The notes: generated by a model not told the origin, from the letters alone. 64,000 nucleotides of DNA from an uncultured Bacteroidales bacterium (GCA_902763885.1 CACWTU010000006.1:1-64000); one strand, 5' to 3'; shown: positions 35,209 to 43,360, counted from the stretch's first letter. Translations and numbers: made by a program.

Positions 35209-35937
35209 TCAGGTATATAATCCTCCGTTTACAGAAATAACCTCACCGGTGATATAAGACGCATCTTCCGATACAAGGAAACCTACAGCGGCAGCCACCT
35301 CATCAGGACGGCCGAAACGCCCCACAGGAATCATCTTCTTCAGCTCATCCTCAGGCAGTTCCTTGGTCATATCGGTTGCAATGAATCCGGGAGCTACGGC
35401 ATTTACCGTAACCTTGCGTGCAGCCACCTCCTGAGCCAAAGCCTTGGTAGCACCTATCAGAGCTGCCTTAGCCGCAGAATAATTGGTCTGGCCAGGCAAG
35501 CCCTTGATGCCGGACAAGGATGCCATATTGACTATCCTGCCCCAACGCTTGGAAAGCATGTCCTTGAGCAGACGGCGCGTCAGATAAAAGAAGCTGTTCA
35601 GATTAGTGTTCAGCACGCTGTTCCAGTCATCATCCTGCATGAAAACCATCAGGTTGTCACGTCGGATTCCGGCATTATTCACAAGTACTGCTATATAATC
35701 CTCCTTATGCTGTTCCTGCCAATTGTCAACGGCAGCCTCAACCTCCTGCTGTACTGATACATCAAAAGGGAGCAGTTCCGCCCGGCCTCCAGCCTCCTCC
35801 ACAAGACGTTTTGTCTCCTCTGCAGCTCCTGAATTTGACTTATAGTTAATAAGAACCGGATAGCCAAGACTGGCCAGCTTGATGCATACAGCACGCCCCA
35901 AGCCACGTGAGCCTCCGGTCACCAAAGCATATTTCAT
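35209..35937 (-). CDS. FabG-like 3-ketoacyl-ACP reductase, first gene of the operon
   Basis: Short-chain dehydrogenase, 242 residues, NADPH-dependent reduction of 3-ketoacyl-ACP. The cofactor motif is VTGGSRGLGRAV (residues 6-17), then NNAG (87-90), catalytic SLSG (Ser140/142 region), Tyr153 and Lys157 in NYSAAKAA, and the C-terminal GEVISVNGGLYT. It heads the 23-gene operon, 52 nt downstream of a promoter with a perfect -33/-7 pair. It could also substitute for housekeeping FabG. Confidence 0.94.
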   Translation of the reverse strand: MKYALVTGGSRGLGRAVCIKLASLGYPVLINYKSNSGAAEETKRLVEEAGGRAELLPFDVSVQQEVEAAVDNWQEQHKEDYIAVLVNNAGIRRDNLMVFMQDDDWNSVLNTNLNSFFYLTRRLLKDMLSKRWGRIVNMASLSGIKGLPGQTNYSAAKAALIGATKALAQEVAARKVTVNAVAPGFIATDMTKELPEDELKKMIPVGRFGRPDEVAAAVGFLVSEDASYITGEVISVNGGLYT

Positions 35938-35988
35938 TATAAATCCGTCAATTAAATATCATACAGGCGATATACCCATATTAATTTA

Positions 35989-36020
35989 CAAAATTACCCC
36001 AAAAAGCCGACACGGCCAAA
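35989..36020 (-). promoter_or_regulatory. Promoter of the polyene operon
   Basis: On the minus strand, TTTG (36020-36017), exactly 20 bp and TAATTTTG (35996-35989) match the Bacteroidota consensus TTTG-N19-21-TAnnTTTG. Transcription would start near 35982. No second promoter of this quality is apparent in the operon, whose gene gaps are at most 15 nt. Confidence 0.75.
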
Positions 36021-36030
36021 TATTTTTTAC

Positions 36031-36038
36031 TACCTTCG
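36031..36038 (+). promoter_or_regulatory. Candidate -7 element for tRNA-Thr
   Basis: TACCTTCG fits TAnnTTTG with one change and lies 12 nt before the tRNA. The -33 region overlaps the divergent polyene promoter and is weak. Confidence 0.4.
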
Positions 36039-36046
36039 CAGCCGAT

Positions 36047-36123
<77 letters not shown>

Positions 36124-36133
36124 CATAAAAAAG

Positions 36134-36919
36134 ATGGGCAAACTACTGGTTCATTTACATCTGTACTATCAAGATCAGGCAGATTATTTTCTGGAAAGGT
36201 TATCCAACATTACCGTACCTTTCAAGCTGATAGTCACGCTGACCTATGAAAACGGGGAAATACGCCGTAAGTTCCTGTCCCAACACCCCGATGCAGAGGT
36301 CATGCTCGTTGAGAATAGCGGATATGATGTCTATCCGTTCTTTCAGGCCATAAAAAGTGTAGATCTTGCATCGTATGAGTACATTCTTAAGATCCACACA
36401 AAGAACAGTCGCGACGCATTGGCGTTAAACCACCTCCATTACCGTGATTACGGATTCCGCGACAACATTATAGCACCATTGATCGGTTCTAAAAAACGCT
36501 TTGACAAAGCATTCAAAACCATTTCATCATCACCTGATGTAGGAATGGTTTGTCCAAAATTCTTTCTGCTCAAAGAAGAGGTTTCCCAAAACCGCCCGTT
36601 TACTGAGAAGTTGTGTCATGACTATGGCATCAGCTATGACGCCGAAGCTGTATTCTGCGCCGGTACGATGTTTTTATGCCGAACTGAGATTGTTCAGTTC
36701 CTTCTCAAAAACGATTATTCGGCCGATGATTACGGCAGGCAGCTCACAACAGGAAGCGTAGGTTCCCTGGCCCACTCTATGGAAACCATGTTCGGCATAG
36801 TGTGCCGTCACCTTGGCTATAAAGTGAAAGGCCTGAAGGGATCCAGCTTCTACTACTCAATGGTGTTCTTCTTTAAGTTCATTGCCCATAGAGATATCCG
36901 CTGGCTCTTTTATTATTAA
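36134..36919 (+). CDS. RgpF-like rhamnan-synthesis/glycosyltransferase family protein
   Basis: 261 residues of the RgpF (rhamnan synthesis protein F) family, usually involved in building or modifying surface polysaccharide. HLHLYYQDQADYFLERLSN opens the domain, LVENSGYDVYPFF is the hallmark block (ENxGYDVYPF), YEYILKIHTKNS follows, and EAVFCAGTMFLCRTE is the later conserved region. There is no signal peptide. It starts 10 nt after the tRNA-Thr 3' end with no room for its own promoter, so it is probably read from the tRNA promoter. The stop is followed after 1 bp by a 46-bp palindrome. Confidence 0.83.
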   Translation: MGKLLVHLHLYYQDQADYFLERLSNITVPFKLIVTLTYENGEIRRKFLSQHPDAEVMLVENSGYDVYPFFQAIKSVDLASYEYILKIHTKNSRDALALNHLHYRDYGFRDNIIAPLIGSKKRFDKAFKTISSSPDVGMVCPKFFLLKEEVSQNRPFTEKLCHDYGISYDAEAVFCAGTMFLCRTEIVQFLLKNDYSADDYGRQLTTGSVGSLAHSMETMFGIVCRHLGYKVKGLKGSSFYYSMVFFFKFIAHRDIRWLFYY

Positions 36920-36920
36920 T

Positions 36921-36966
36921 CGCAAAGGGGACGGTTCTGTTCGCGAACAGAACCGTCCCCCTTGCG
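36921..36966. terminator. 46-bp near-perfect palindrome, REPIN-like copy 4
   Basis: CGCAAAGGGGACGGTTCTG, then TTCGCGAA, then the reverse complement, with one mismatch across 23-bp arms. It shares the GGGGACGGTTCT core with the larger elements. It lies 1 bp after the RgpF-like stop and 15 bp before the GH67 stop, in the position of a bidirectional terminator. Confidence 0.8.
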
Positions 36967-36981
36967 TTGTCCCCTATGCGT

Positions 36982-39075
36982 TTATTCCAGAGTATACTCC
37001 GGAAGTTTGTCAAGAGCCGGAGTCTCATAGTTGGATATACGCAGACGGAAACTGCGCAACTCATCAAGAGTATGCTGAGGCTGCGTGCAGTCTGACGGGA
37101 TATCCATCTTTGAGTACTGCTGGAAATAGAGCATCAGGGCGTCACGCCACCAGATGGCGTCCTTGGCCTGACGTATCAGTTTCTCATGAACCTGTCCGTA
37201 ACGGTACGGGTCAACATATTTCTCTACGCTTTCCCAGGTCTTTATGAAGCCGCGTGCCTCCTGAATGCCTTCCTCAAAGGTGTAGCAGAGTTCGTTCCAC
37301 AAGGTGCGACCGCTCTTCATCTTGTAATCCCAAGGCAGATGGTGGAACCACAGGATCAGTTCCTGGGGGCAGGTCTCCACATTGTCATAGAGTGAACGGA
37401 GCGGCTCATGATACTGTGACACAGCATCGGTTCCTGTCTTGGATGTACGGTCAAATCCTATGCCGTCGGCAGCGGCCTTATGATAGTACGCAGGCTCCCA
37501 GTCGGGACGTGAGGAGCGGTCCCAGGGTCCTGGGCCATAGTGACCGGCACCTGAGAAACAGTGGTGCAAGCCCATTGGCATCTCGTATTTGACGCATGCC
37601 TCACGTGACTCCAGCAGCATCTTGGCTACAGGCTCCACAAACTTCTTATCGGCGGTAAAGGTCTGCTTTATCCACTCATCAATGATCTGCTCCGAGCTCA
37701 GGTCCGGATTCCATGCCATACGGCCGAATGCATACCAGTTGGCCTGAGCCATGTGGTGTCCGCACCAGTTTATACTGTCACCAATATTGGTCACTCCGGC
37801 AATTGCGCTGTATTTTGTATTACCATGCACCTTGCCTAGAGTCTCAGCTGCCACGGTGCTACCCTTTCCATTCTGATATGTATCGCTGTCCAGGCACTCC
37901 TTCCACATGGGGTGCAGATAGACCATGTGGTTGCTGTGGCCAAGATACTCCTGAGTAATCTGCATCTCGGCCATCACATTGGTCTTTTCCATCTGACCGA
38001 ACAGCGGGCTGAAAGGCTCACGCGGCTGGAAATCAACCGGACCGTTCTTGATCTGGATGATTACGTTGTCACGGAACTGTCCGTCCAGCGGCTTGAACTC
38101 CTCAACTGCCTGCTTGGCGCGGTCGGGTGACTCCGGAGCATAGACAAACGCCCTCCACATCACGATTCCGCCATAGGGTTTCAGGGCATCAGCAATCATA
38201 TTGGCACCGTCGGCATGGGTGCGGCCGTAGTCCTGCGGACCCGACTGACCTTCGGAATTGGCCTTTACCAGGAATCCTCCAAAGTCAGGTATTATGCTGT
38301 AAATCTCGGCCACCTTATCGTTCCACCACTTGATTACATCCTTATCCAAAGGATCGCTGGTCTTGAGACCGGCCAGATGCTTGGGAGCGGCAAAGTTGAG
38401 TGACAGATATACCTTGAGATTATACGGACGGAATATATCGGCCAGTACCTTAACCTTTTCAAGATACTCGCGGCTGAGCATACGGGCATCGGCATTCACG
38501 TTATTGAGAACCGTGCCGTTTATGCCGATGGATGCGTTGGCGCGTGCATACTCCTCATACTCGGGACGTATCTTACCGGGCAACTCCTCCCATTTCCAGA
38601 GTGACTTGCCGGCATATCCGCGCTCCACAGTCAGGTTTGGGTTATCCCAGTGATTCAGGACACGATATCGGAACGCAGGTTTTTCTGTAACCAGGAACTT
38701 GTCCGCAATTTTTATACCACAGTCAGCCAGTCTCTTAAGATAGAACACGGCATACAGTTTGGCTGCATCGGTATTGGCAGTAACTGCCACATGATTTCCG
38801 ATACAGTTGATGCTGAATCCCTCATCACCTAAGGAATTGTTATATATTCCGCTTGCATCAAAGCCTATGTCATTAACCCCAAGGGCATTAAGATCTATCC
38901 GCTTACTCTCTATCTTCCAAACGGCCACATCAGCAGGTCCGGATTTAACTGTTATATCACCCAGCCAAAGGTTATGGCCATCATTGTTCTCAGGCCTTGT
39001 CTGGCCCCCACAGGACTGAATTCCCATAGCCAACAGGGCTACGGCCAGTCCAAGCATAAGTTTTCTTGTCTTCAT
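36982..39075 (-). CDS. Lipoprotein alpha-glucuronidase (GH67)
   Basis: Removes (methyl)glucuronic acid from xylo-oligosaccharides. The 697 residues match the GH67 length. It has a lipoprotein signal with lipobox IQSC (Cys22), an N-terminal GH67N domain, and a TIM-barrel core with VLNHWDNPNLTVERGYAGKS, FGGFLVKANSEGQSGPQDYGR (acidic catalytic region), AEMQITQEYLGHSNHMVYL and a C-terminal GH67C domain (WGRMAW-like GRMAWNPDLSSEQI, HHCFSGAGHYGPGPW). Lipidation suggests a periplasmic or surface location. It is 36 bp downstream of yigZ, separated by a heptamer repeat, and not next to other xylan genes. Confidence 0.92.
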   Translation of the reverse strand: MKTRKLMLGLAVALLAMGIQSCGGQTRPENNDGHNLWLGDITVKSGPADVAVWKIESKRIDLNALGVNDIGFDASGIYNNSLGDEGFSINCIGNHVAVTANTDAAKLYAVFYLKRLADCGIKIADKFLVTEKPAFRYRVLNHWDNPNLTVERGYAGKSLWKWEELPGKIRPEYEEYARANASIGINGTVLNNVNADARMLSREYLEKVKVLADIFRPYNLKVYLSLNFAAPKHLAGLKTSDPLDKDVIKWWNDKVAEIYSIIPDFGGFLVKANSEGQSGPQDYGRTHADGANMIADALKPYGGIVMWRAFVYAPESPDRAKQAVEEFKPLDGQFRDNVIIQIKNGPVDFQPREPFSPLFGQMEKTNVMAEMQITQEYLGHSNHMVYLHPMWKECLDSDTYQNGKGSTVAAETLGKVHGNTKYSAIAGVTNIGDSINWCGHHMAQANWYAFGRMAWNPDLSSEQIIDEWIKQTFTADKKFVEPVAKMLLESREACVKYEMPMGLHHCFSGAGHYGPGPWDRSSRPDWEPAYYHKAAADGIGFDRTSKTGTDAVSQYHEPLRSLYDNVETCPQELILWFHHLPWDYKMKSGRTLWNELCYTFEEGIQEARGFIKTWESVEKYVDPYRYGQVHEKLIRQAKDAIWWRDALMLYFQQYSKMDIPSDCTQPQHTLDELRSFRLRISNYETPALDKLPEYTLE

Positions 39076-39093
39076 ATAGTTAGTATTATTTTA

Positions 39094-39131
39094 ATTTTCA
39101 ATTCTCAATTCTCAATTTTCAATTATCAATT
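39094..39131. repeat. Heptamer tandem repeat (TCAATTC/TCAATTT)
   Basis: About five 7-nt units. On the minus strand they encode the final residues (LIIEN) and TGA of the YigZ-family gene and end 18 nt before the GH67 start. Confidence 0.85.
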
Positions 39132-39762
39132 CTTTTTTTGCCTGTGTCTCGGCAACAGCATTAAGCTTCGCTTCCAACTCATCAGCCACAGACAGCCTGG
39201 CCCTAAACGTCATCCTGCAGTCAAAACTGCCCTGCACGTTGTCACTGGTAAAACTGCCCCAATCCTGCGTACCCACCTGGACATCCATCTCCTTAGCCGC
39301 CTTCATGACAACATTCATCATGTTGTATGTAAACAGAACTGTGACATCACGTTCCACATAAGACGTAACAACCTCAGCTTTCTCTATCACTTGTGCTGCA
39401 GCCAAACGGTAAGCCTCTGTAAGCCCGGATGTGCCTAACTTGACACCACCAAAGTATCGGACCACGGCAATCAGCACATCGCTCAATCCGGCACTGTTTA
39501 TCTGCCCCAATATAGGCTTGCCTGCAGTCCCTGAGGGCTCACCGTTATCATTGGCGCGCCAGTCAGTACGTTCAGCACCAAGCATATACGCATAACATAC
39601 ATGACGTGCGTCATAGTACTCTTTCTGTAAAGCTGCGATACGCTGCTTGACCTCATCGCCCGTAGTTACATGCCATATGAACGATATGAAACGACTGCGC
39701 TGCTCCACGAACTGCGCCTGCGCCTCACCCTTCACTGTCAGGTATGTATCGGTTGCAGACAT
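39112..39762 (-). CDS. YigZ/IMPACT family protein
   Basis: 216 residues. The N-terminal IMPACT domain is clear: FVEQRSRFISFIWHV, ARHVCYAYMLG, DNGEPSGTAGKPIL, VVRYFGGVKLGTSGLTEAY. A C-terminal DUF1949-like ferredoxin fold follows (VLFTYNMMNVVMKAAKEMDV). Members regulate or associate with translation; the precise role is unclear. The start shares one base with the ridA stop (TAATG), so it is coupled. Its C-terminal LIIEN and stop codon lie inside a heptamer repeat, so the native 3' end may have been replaced. Confidence 0.9.
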   Translation of the reverse strand: MSATDTYLTVKGEAQAQFVEQRSRFISFIWHVTTGDEVKQRIAALQKEYYDARHVCYAYMLGAERTDWRANDNGEPSGTAGKPILGQINSAGLSDVLIAVVRYFGGVKLGTSGLTEAYRLAAAQVIEKAEVVTSYVERDVTVLFTYNMMNVVMKAAKEMDVQVGTQDWGSFTSDNVQGSFDCRMTFRARLSVADELEAKLNAVAETQAKKELIIEN

Positions 39763-40136
39763 TATTTGCCGGCTATAGCTTCTATCTCCAAAAGTGCGCC
39801 CTTAGGTACGGCCGCTACCTGAAAGCATGCGCGTGCAGGCTTATCCTGCGGGAAATATTCGGCATACACGGCGTTCATGGCTGCAAAATCCTTAAGGTCG
39901 GCAAGCAGCACCGTAGTCTTTACTATATCATTGAATGTCAGTCCGGCCTCATTAAGTATAGCCCCTATGTTATCCATTGCCTGACGGGTCTGTGACTCAA
40001 TGCCGGCAGGTATGGAACCGTCAGCAGGATTTACAGGAAGCTGTCCCGATACAAACACTGTTCCGTTCAGGTTAACAGCCTGTGAATATGGCCCTATTGC
40101 AGCCGGAGCCTTAGCTGTAGCAATTGTCTTTCTCAT
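39762..40136 (-). CDS. ridA: RidA-family enamine/imine deaminase
   Basis: Hydrolyses reactive enamine/imine intermediates such as 2-aminoacrylate from serine/threonine dehydration; trimeric, cytoplasmic. The 124 residues from ATG 40136 (MRKTIATAKAPAAIGPYSQ, the family's usual opening; an ATG two codons upstream is also open). SGQLPVNPADGS, QAMDNIGAILNEAG, VLLADLKDFAAMN and KPARACFQVAAVPKGALLEIEAIA contain the conserved Arg and Glu of the active site. It is first in the ridA-yigZ pair and possibly reads on into GH67. Confidence 0.93.
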   Translation of the reverse strand: MRKTIATAKAPAAIGPYSQAVNLNGTVFVSGQLPVNPADGSIPAGIESQTRQAMDNIGAILNEAGLTFNDIVKTTVLLADLKDFAAMNAVYAEYFPQDKPARACFQVAAVPKGALLEIEAIAGK

Positions 40137-40156
40137 AATCACCTTTTATTCATTCA

Positions 40157-40164
40157 CAAAAATA
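40157..40164 (-). promoter_or_regulatory. Candidate ridA -7 element
   Basis: TATTTTTG on the minus strand fits TAnnTTTG, 20 nt upstream of the chosen start; no matching -33 element is seen. Confidence 0.35.
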
Positions 40165-40196
40165 CAAAAGAAAAACGGTCTGACCATACCCATGAA

Positions 40197-40808
40197 TCAG
40201 AAGAACTTAACCACCTCATTTACCGGTTTGCGGTCAGGACGGTTGGGGTCCGATGCACGGTAACCCAGACTGATGACCGCCATGATGCACTCATCATCCG
40301 GAATGGCAAACAGTTTACGCAGTTCATCGGAGTTACGCATTCCCATAATCAGGGTGTCAAAACCGCGCTCACGGGCCTTGAGGACAAAGTAGGCATTGCT
40401 CAAGCCGTTGTCGTATGCTCCCCACCCGTCGCCAATCTCATTGGCCGGATTGCTGCGGAAAAAGCCTGATTTACCCTTAACGTATGTTGATACTATCATC
40501 ACCGGAGCACCGGCTGTATTGCGTTTGTTACCGTCTCCAACAAGCTCCTTAACGGCAGCCACCTTCTCCGGGCTCATGGCCACATAATACTTGGAAGGCT
40601 GCTGGTTGGCCCATGACGGAGCCTCCTGAGCACACTTTATAAGATCCATAACCTCTTCCTGACTGATGGTCTTGGAGGCGTCATAGTCACGCACGCTACG
40701 GCGTGATGCCACCACATCATCAAAACTCTTTCCTGACGGCTGGTTACCGCCACAAGCGCACAGCATCAAAGCCGCGCAGGCAATCTGAATGAACATTGAC
40801 TTTTTCAT
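40197..40808 (-). CDS. Nitroreductase-family protein with lipoprotein signal
   Basis: FMN-dependent nitroreductase fold, 203 residues from ATG 40808. The N-terminus MKKSMFIQIACAALMLCACGG is a lipoprotein signal with lipobox LCAC. The core shows VASRRSVRDYDASKTIS (FMN phosphate-binding Arg), AQEAPSWANQQPSKYYVAM, ERGFDTLIMGMRNSDELR and VISLGYRASDPNRPDRK. Most relatives are cytoplasmic, so an exported lipid-anchored version is notable; FMN would have to be acquired in the periplasm or the signal unused. The frame runs 23 codons further upstream, but MKKS is the sensible start. Confidence 0.85.
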   Translation of the reverse strand: MKKSMFIQIACAALMLCACGGNQPSGKSFDDVVASRRSVRDYDASKTISQEEVMDLIKCAQEAPSWANQQPSKYYVAMSPEKVAAVKELVGDGNKRNTAGAPVMIVSTYVKGKSGFFRSNPANEIGDGWGAYDNGLSNAYFVLKARERGFDTLIMGMRNSDELRKLFAIPDDECIMAVISLGYRASDPNRPDRKPVNEVVKFF

Positions 40809-40902
40809 ACTAAAAAACCATGTAGTAAATTGATAATCAGAGAAACTATTATACAATATGCAGAGTATTATATCCACATATCTGATCAGACTCTCTGAGA
40901 CA

Positions 40903-40910
40903 CAAAATTA
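40903..40910 (-). promoter_or_regulatory. Candidate nitroreductase -7 element
   Basis: TAATTTTG on the minus strand fits TAnnTTTG and would give a leader of about 90 nt. No -33 match is visible. Confidence 0.4.
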
Positions 40911-40948
40911 AGAAATAGTATTTGTTTTTTTGAATAATATGGTTATCA

Positions 40949-41146
40949 TTGCAGAAAATAACTGACATACAACACCCCTGCATACTTTTACAGGGTAATA
41001 AACAGATAGAGTTTATTCTTCAAAAACATGAAATGCTAAACGGACGTAATTTTTCCAACAAATCATTTACGAGTGAAATGGTGTATAATCTACTTGAACA
41101 ATTAAAGAGTTCGATGATACACCAATTAGACACGAGGTATTGGTAA
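40949..41146 (+). CDS. Possible small protein or decayed gene in a 506-bp gap
   Basis: A 65-residue frame (TTG start, LLQGNKQIEFILQKHEMLNG in the centre) lies in the otherwise empty gap 40809-41314. It is preceded by a loose promoter-like TAGTATTTG (40916-40924) and followed 36 bp later by an intrinsic terminator. I do not recognise the protein, and it could equally be a short RNA or chance. The rest of the gap, 41212-41314, is AT-rich with nothing else identifiable except TAACTTTG directly before the next gene. Confidence 0.22.
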   Translation: MQKITDIQHPCILLQGNKQIEFILQKHEMLNGRNFSNKSFTSEMVYNLLEQLKSSMIHQLDTRYW

Positions 41147-41182
41147 TTAAGCAGCCATTTTTGCATCTTTATATTGAACAAC

Positions 41183-41211
41183 AAAGCCGTAGATTTATCA
41201 TCTGCGGCTTT
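41183..41211 (+). terminator. Intrinsic terminator-like hairpin in the gap
   Basis: AAAGCCGTAGAT, loop TTATC, ATCTGCGGCTTT (12-bp stem with one wobble), followed by CTTT. It implies a short plus-strand transcript upstream, or a remnant of a lost gene. Confidence 0.6.
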
Positions 41212-41314
41212 CTTTATGATTCTTTTGGACAACTGGTATATAGTTCACATAATGTATTTGACTTTTCTCCATTTTATTTAATCCGTACATACAGATTCTT
41301 AATAACTTTGCATA

Positions 41315-43339
41315 ATGATTGATTCAAAAAGAACATATCGGTTATTCTGCATTTGCCTGCTGTCTTTTCTTACGATTACATTTCCGGTGGGCTTGTACGC
41401 ACAAGATAACTCTAAAAATGAATATTCATTCAAGGTAATTGTTCCTCAAGAGACCATTACCCAGGGTAATCAGATAGAAATCAAATATGTGCTTGAGGCT
41501 CCTTCATACTCGGTGACGACATTCAATGGAGGCCTTGAAGGTGAAAAACGGATAAAGCTTGATTACTCTAAATCTGCACTAGCCAATGGAATAAACAGAC
41601 TTACCGTAACAGCCACATATCAGGTCAATTCATGCGGAGCTATCAAGGTATTGCCGATGTCTGCCGAATTCCGCGGGGAAACCATCCTTTCAGATTCAAC
41701 GACAATAATTGTTCTGCCCAATGCTGAGTATGGCTATGAATGGTATTCTGCAAAGGAATTCCTGGAAAAGAAAGGAGTACAGGCAGATGGACTTAAATAC
41801 AAGTTCGACACAGAGACACTAATAGGATTATCCGATGATAAGAAAAAGATATTTGCCATTGTAGCCAGAAAAAAGTTTGAATCCTGTCTTGATAATCCTG
41901 TTCTGGCATACAGTATAGAGTCATCATTATGGAAAAACACAGATACTGAAAGCAGTATAACACTATCACAGATCATAAACAATTACGAGCAACAACTAAA
42001 AGAGCTCCAATCAAAGGATTCCATCTATAGTGGTACTCACATTGCAAATGACCTGGCCGCCAACACAAGAAACGGAAGGAATCTGCTGGAGGACAGGCTG
42101 TTTGGTCAGGAACAACCATATAATGACCTTTTCCCTACCGATGAATCCTCCCAGGATGGAACCCAATGCGTTGCAGGTTGCGGTCCTGTTGCGTTGGCAC
42201 ATATACTTAGTTACTACCATAATCCTATTCAGTTTGATGAACATGGTTTCATACATTTGAACTCCGGTAAGAAAATCAGCATAAACCTGAATGACTACCC
42301 TATTGATTGGAGTGAGACCGATTCTGACCTTGCCAATCTTATGCTTGACTGTGCAGCCAGCTTAGGAGCGGAAGTAAGTTCATCCAGTTCCACTACCACT
42401 ATGAACAACTTCAAATCAGCCCTAACCGCCTATTGGAATTACAGTCCGCAATGTCTTTATGTGAACAATGTCTCAGACATGGAGTTGATTTCCATGACAT
42501 ACTCAGAACTGAATAATGACAGACCCGTTATTGTAGGCGGCCAGAGCCATATCTATGTGTGTGACGGATATGATCAGGATTATCTGCATTTCAATTTCGG
42601 CTGGAACGGTAAATGCAACGGTTACTTCAGAGTCCTTGTTGCTGATGATAAAACCTCTAACAAACAACCCTTCAATGAGATATTGGCAAATATAGAACCA
42701 TTGAAAGAGTTCTTATCAGATACCATTACCGTTCAAGAACCCGGAACACTTTCCACATTGATTGAAAAAGAATCATGGAATAAGCTTACATCACTTACCG
42801 TCAAAGGCACAATCAACGGAGATGACATCAGGTTTATCAGGAACATGGCCGGAGCGATTGATGTATATGATCCATCAAAGGGCATAGGTTCACTGATGTA
42901 TCTGGACCTGTCGGAAGTAAAAATAAAGGGAGGAGATTCCTACGCAGTATTTTACGCTGACGGTTACACAATATCCGGAACTGAATACATAATAGGCAAA
43001 GGCGATTTCAAATACAGTTACAATTTATCAAATATAACTGACAGCCAATGGAAAACCATTCTTAAATATGAGCTGGATAACCGCGGAGACATGCTCCTGG
43101 AAAGAAACTCTGCAGGAAGAGTCCTTATTTCATATCACACCCAAGACAACGATGTGATAGGAAAAAGGATGTTTGCTGATTGTCAGAACCTGAGAACAGT
43201 AACCTTGCCTAAATCCGCCCTACGTATTGATGAAGATGCTTTCTATAACTGCCATTCTCTCCAGCAGGTTCTAAACCAGCCTGGCAGAGTAAGCAAAAAA
43301 GCCTTTAGGGAATGCCGCATACTTGAAGACAAGAAGTAA
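41315..43339 (+). CDS. Secreted C10 (streptopain-like) cysteine protease with BspA-like tail
   Basis: 674 residues with signal peptide (LFCICLLSFLTITFPVGLYAQ). Residues about 35-140 look like a BatD-type beta domain (FKVIVPQETITQGNQIEIKY). The C10 peptidase domain (about 265-460) carries CVAGCGPVALAHILSYY with the catalytic Cys and GGQSHIYVCDGYDQDYLHF with the catalytic His, then FNFGWNGKCNGYFRV. The C-terminal 100 residues have BspA-type leucine-rich repeats (MFADCQNLRTVTLPKSALRI; AFYNCHSLQQV). Such proteases (interpain, streptopain) are exported and may act on host or competitor proteins. TAACTTTG ends 4 nt before the ATG, too close for a normal leader. Confidence 0.87.
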   Translation: MIDSKRTYRLFCICLLSFLTITFPVGLYAQDNSKNEYSFKVIVPQETITQGNQIEIKYVLEAPSYSVTTFNGGLEGEKRIKLDYSKSALANGINRLTVTATYQVNSCGAIKVLPMSAEFRGETILSDSTTIIVLPNAEYGYEWYSAKEFLEKKGVQADGLKYKFDTETLIGLSDDKKKIFAIVARKKFESCLDNPVLAYSIESSLWKNTDTESSITLSQIINNYEQQLKELQSKDSIYSGTHIANDLAANTRNGRNLLEDRLFGQEQPYNDLFPTDESSQDGTQCVAGCGPVALAHILSYYHNPIQFDEHGFIHLNSGKKISINLNDYPIDWSETDSDLANLMLDCAASLGAEVSSSSSTTTMNNFKSALTAYWNYSPQCLYVNNVSDMELISMTYSELNNDRPVIVGGQSHIYVCDGYDQDYLHFNFGWNGKCNGYFRVLVADDKTSNKQPFNEILANIEPLKEFLSDTITVQEPGTLSTLIEKESWNKLTSLTVKGTINGDDIRFIRNMAGAIDVYDPSKGIGSLMYLDLSEVKIKGGDSYAVFYADGYTISGTEYIIGKGDFKYSYNLSNITDSQWKTILKYELDNRGDMLLERNSAGRVLISYHTQDNDVIGKRMFADCQNLRTVTLPKSALRIDEDAFYNCHSLQQVLNQPGRVSKKAFRECRILEDKK

Positions 43340-43360
43340 TCTGTCTTTACTGCCCGGGGC

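Noticed and set aside
15133-35937. Operon as a dialkylresorcinol-flexirubin cluster
   Set aside because: No FabH-like DarB or DarA aromatase homologue is visible; all synthases are FabB/F type. Aryl-polyene type fits better.
41303-41310. TAACTTTG as promoter of the C10 protease gene
   Set aside because: It ends 4 bp before the ATG and the nearest TTTG is 42 bp upstream, so it would give a leaderless transcript from an unpaired element.
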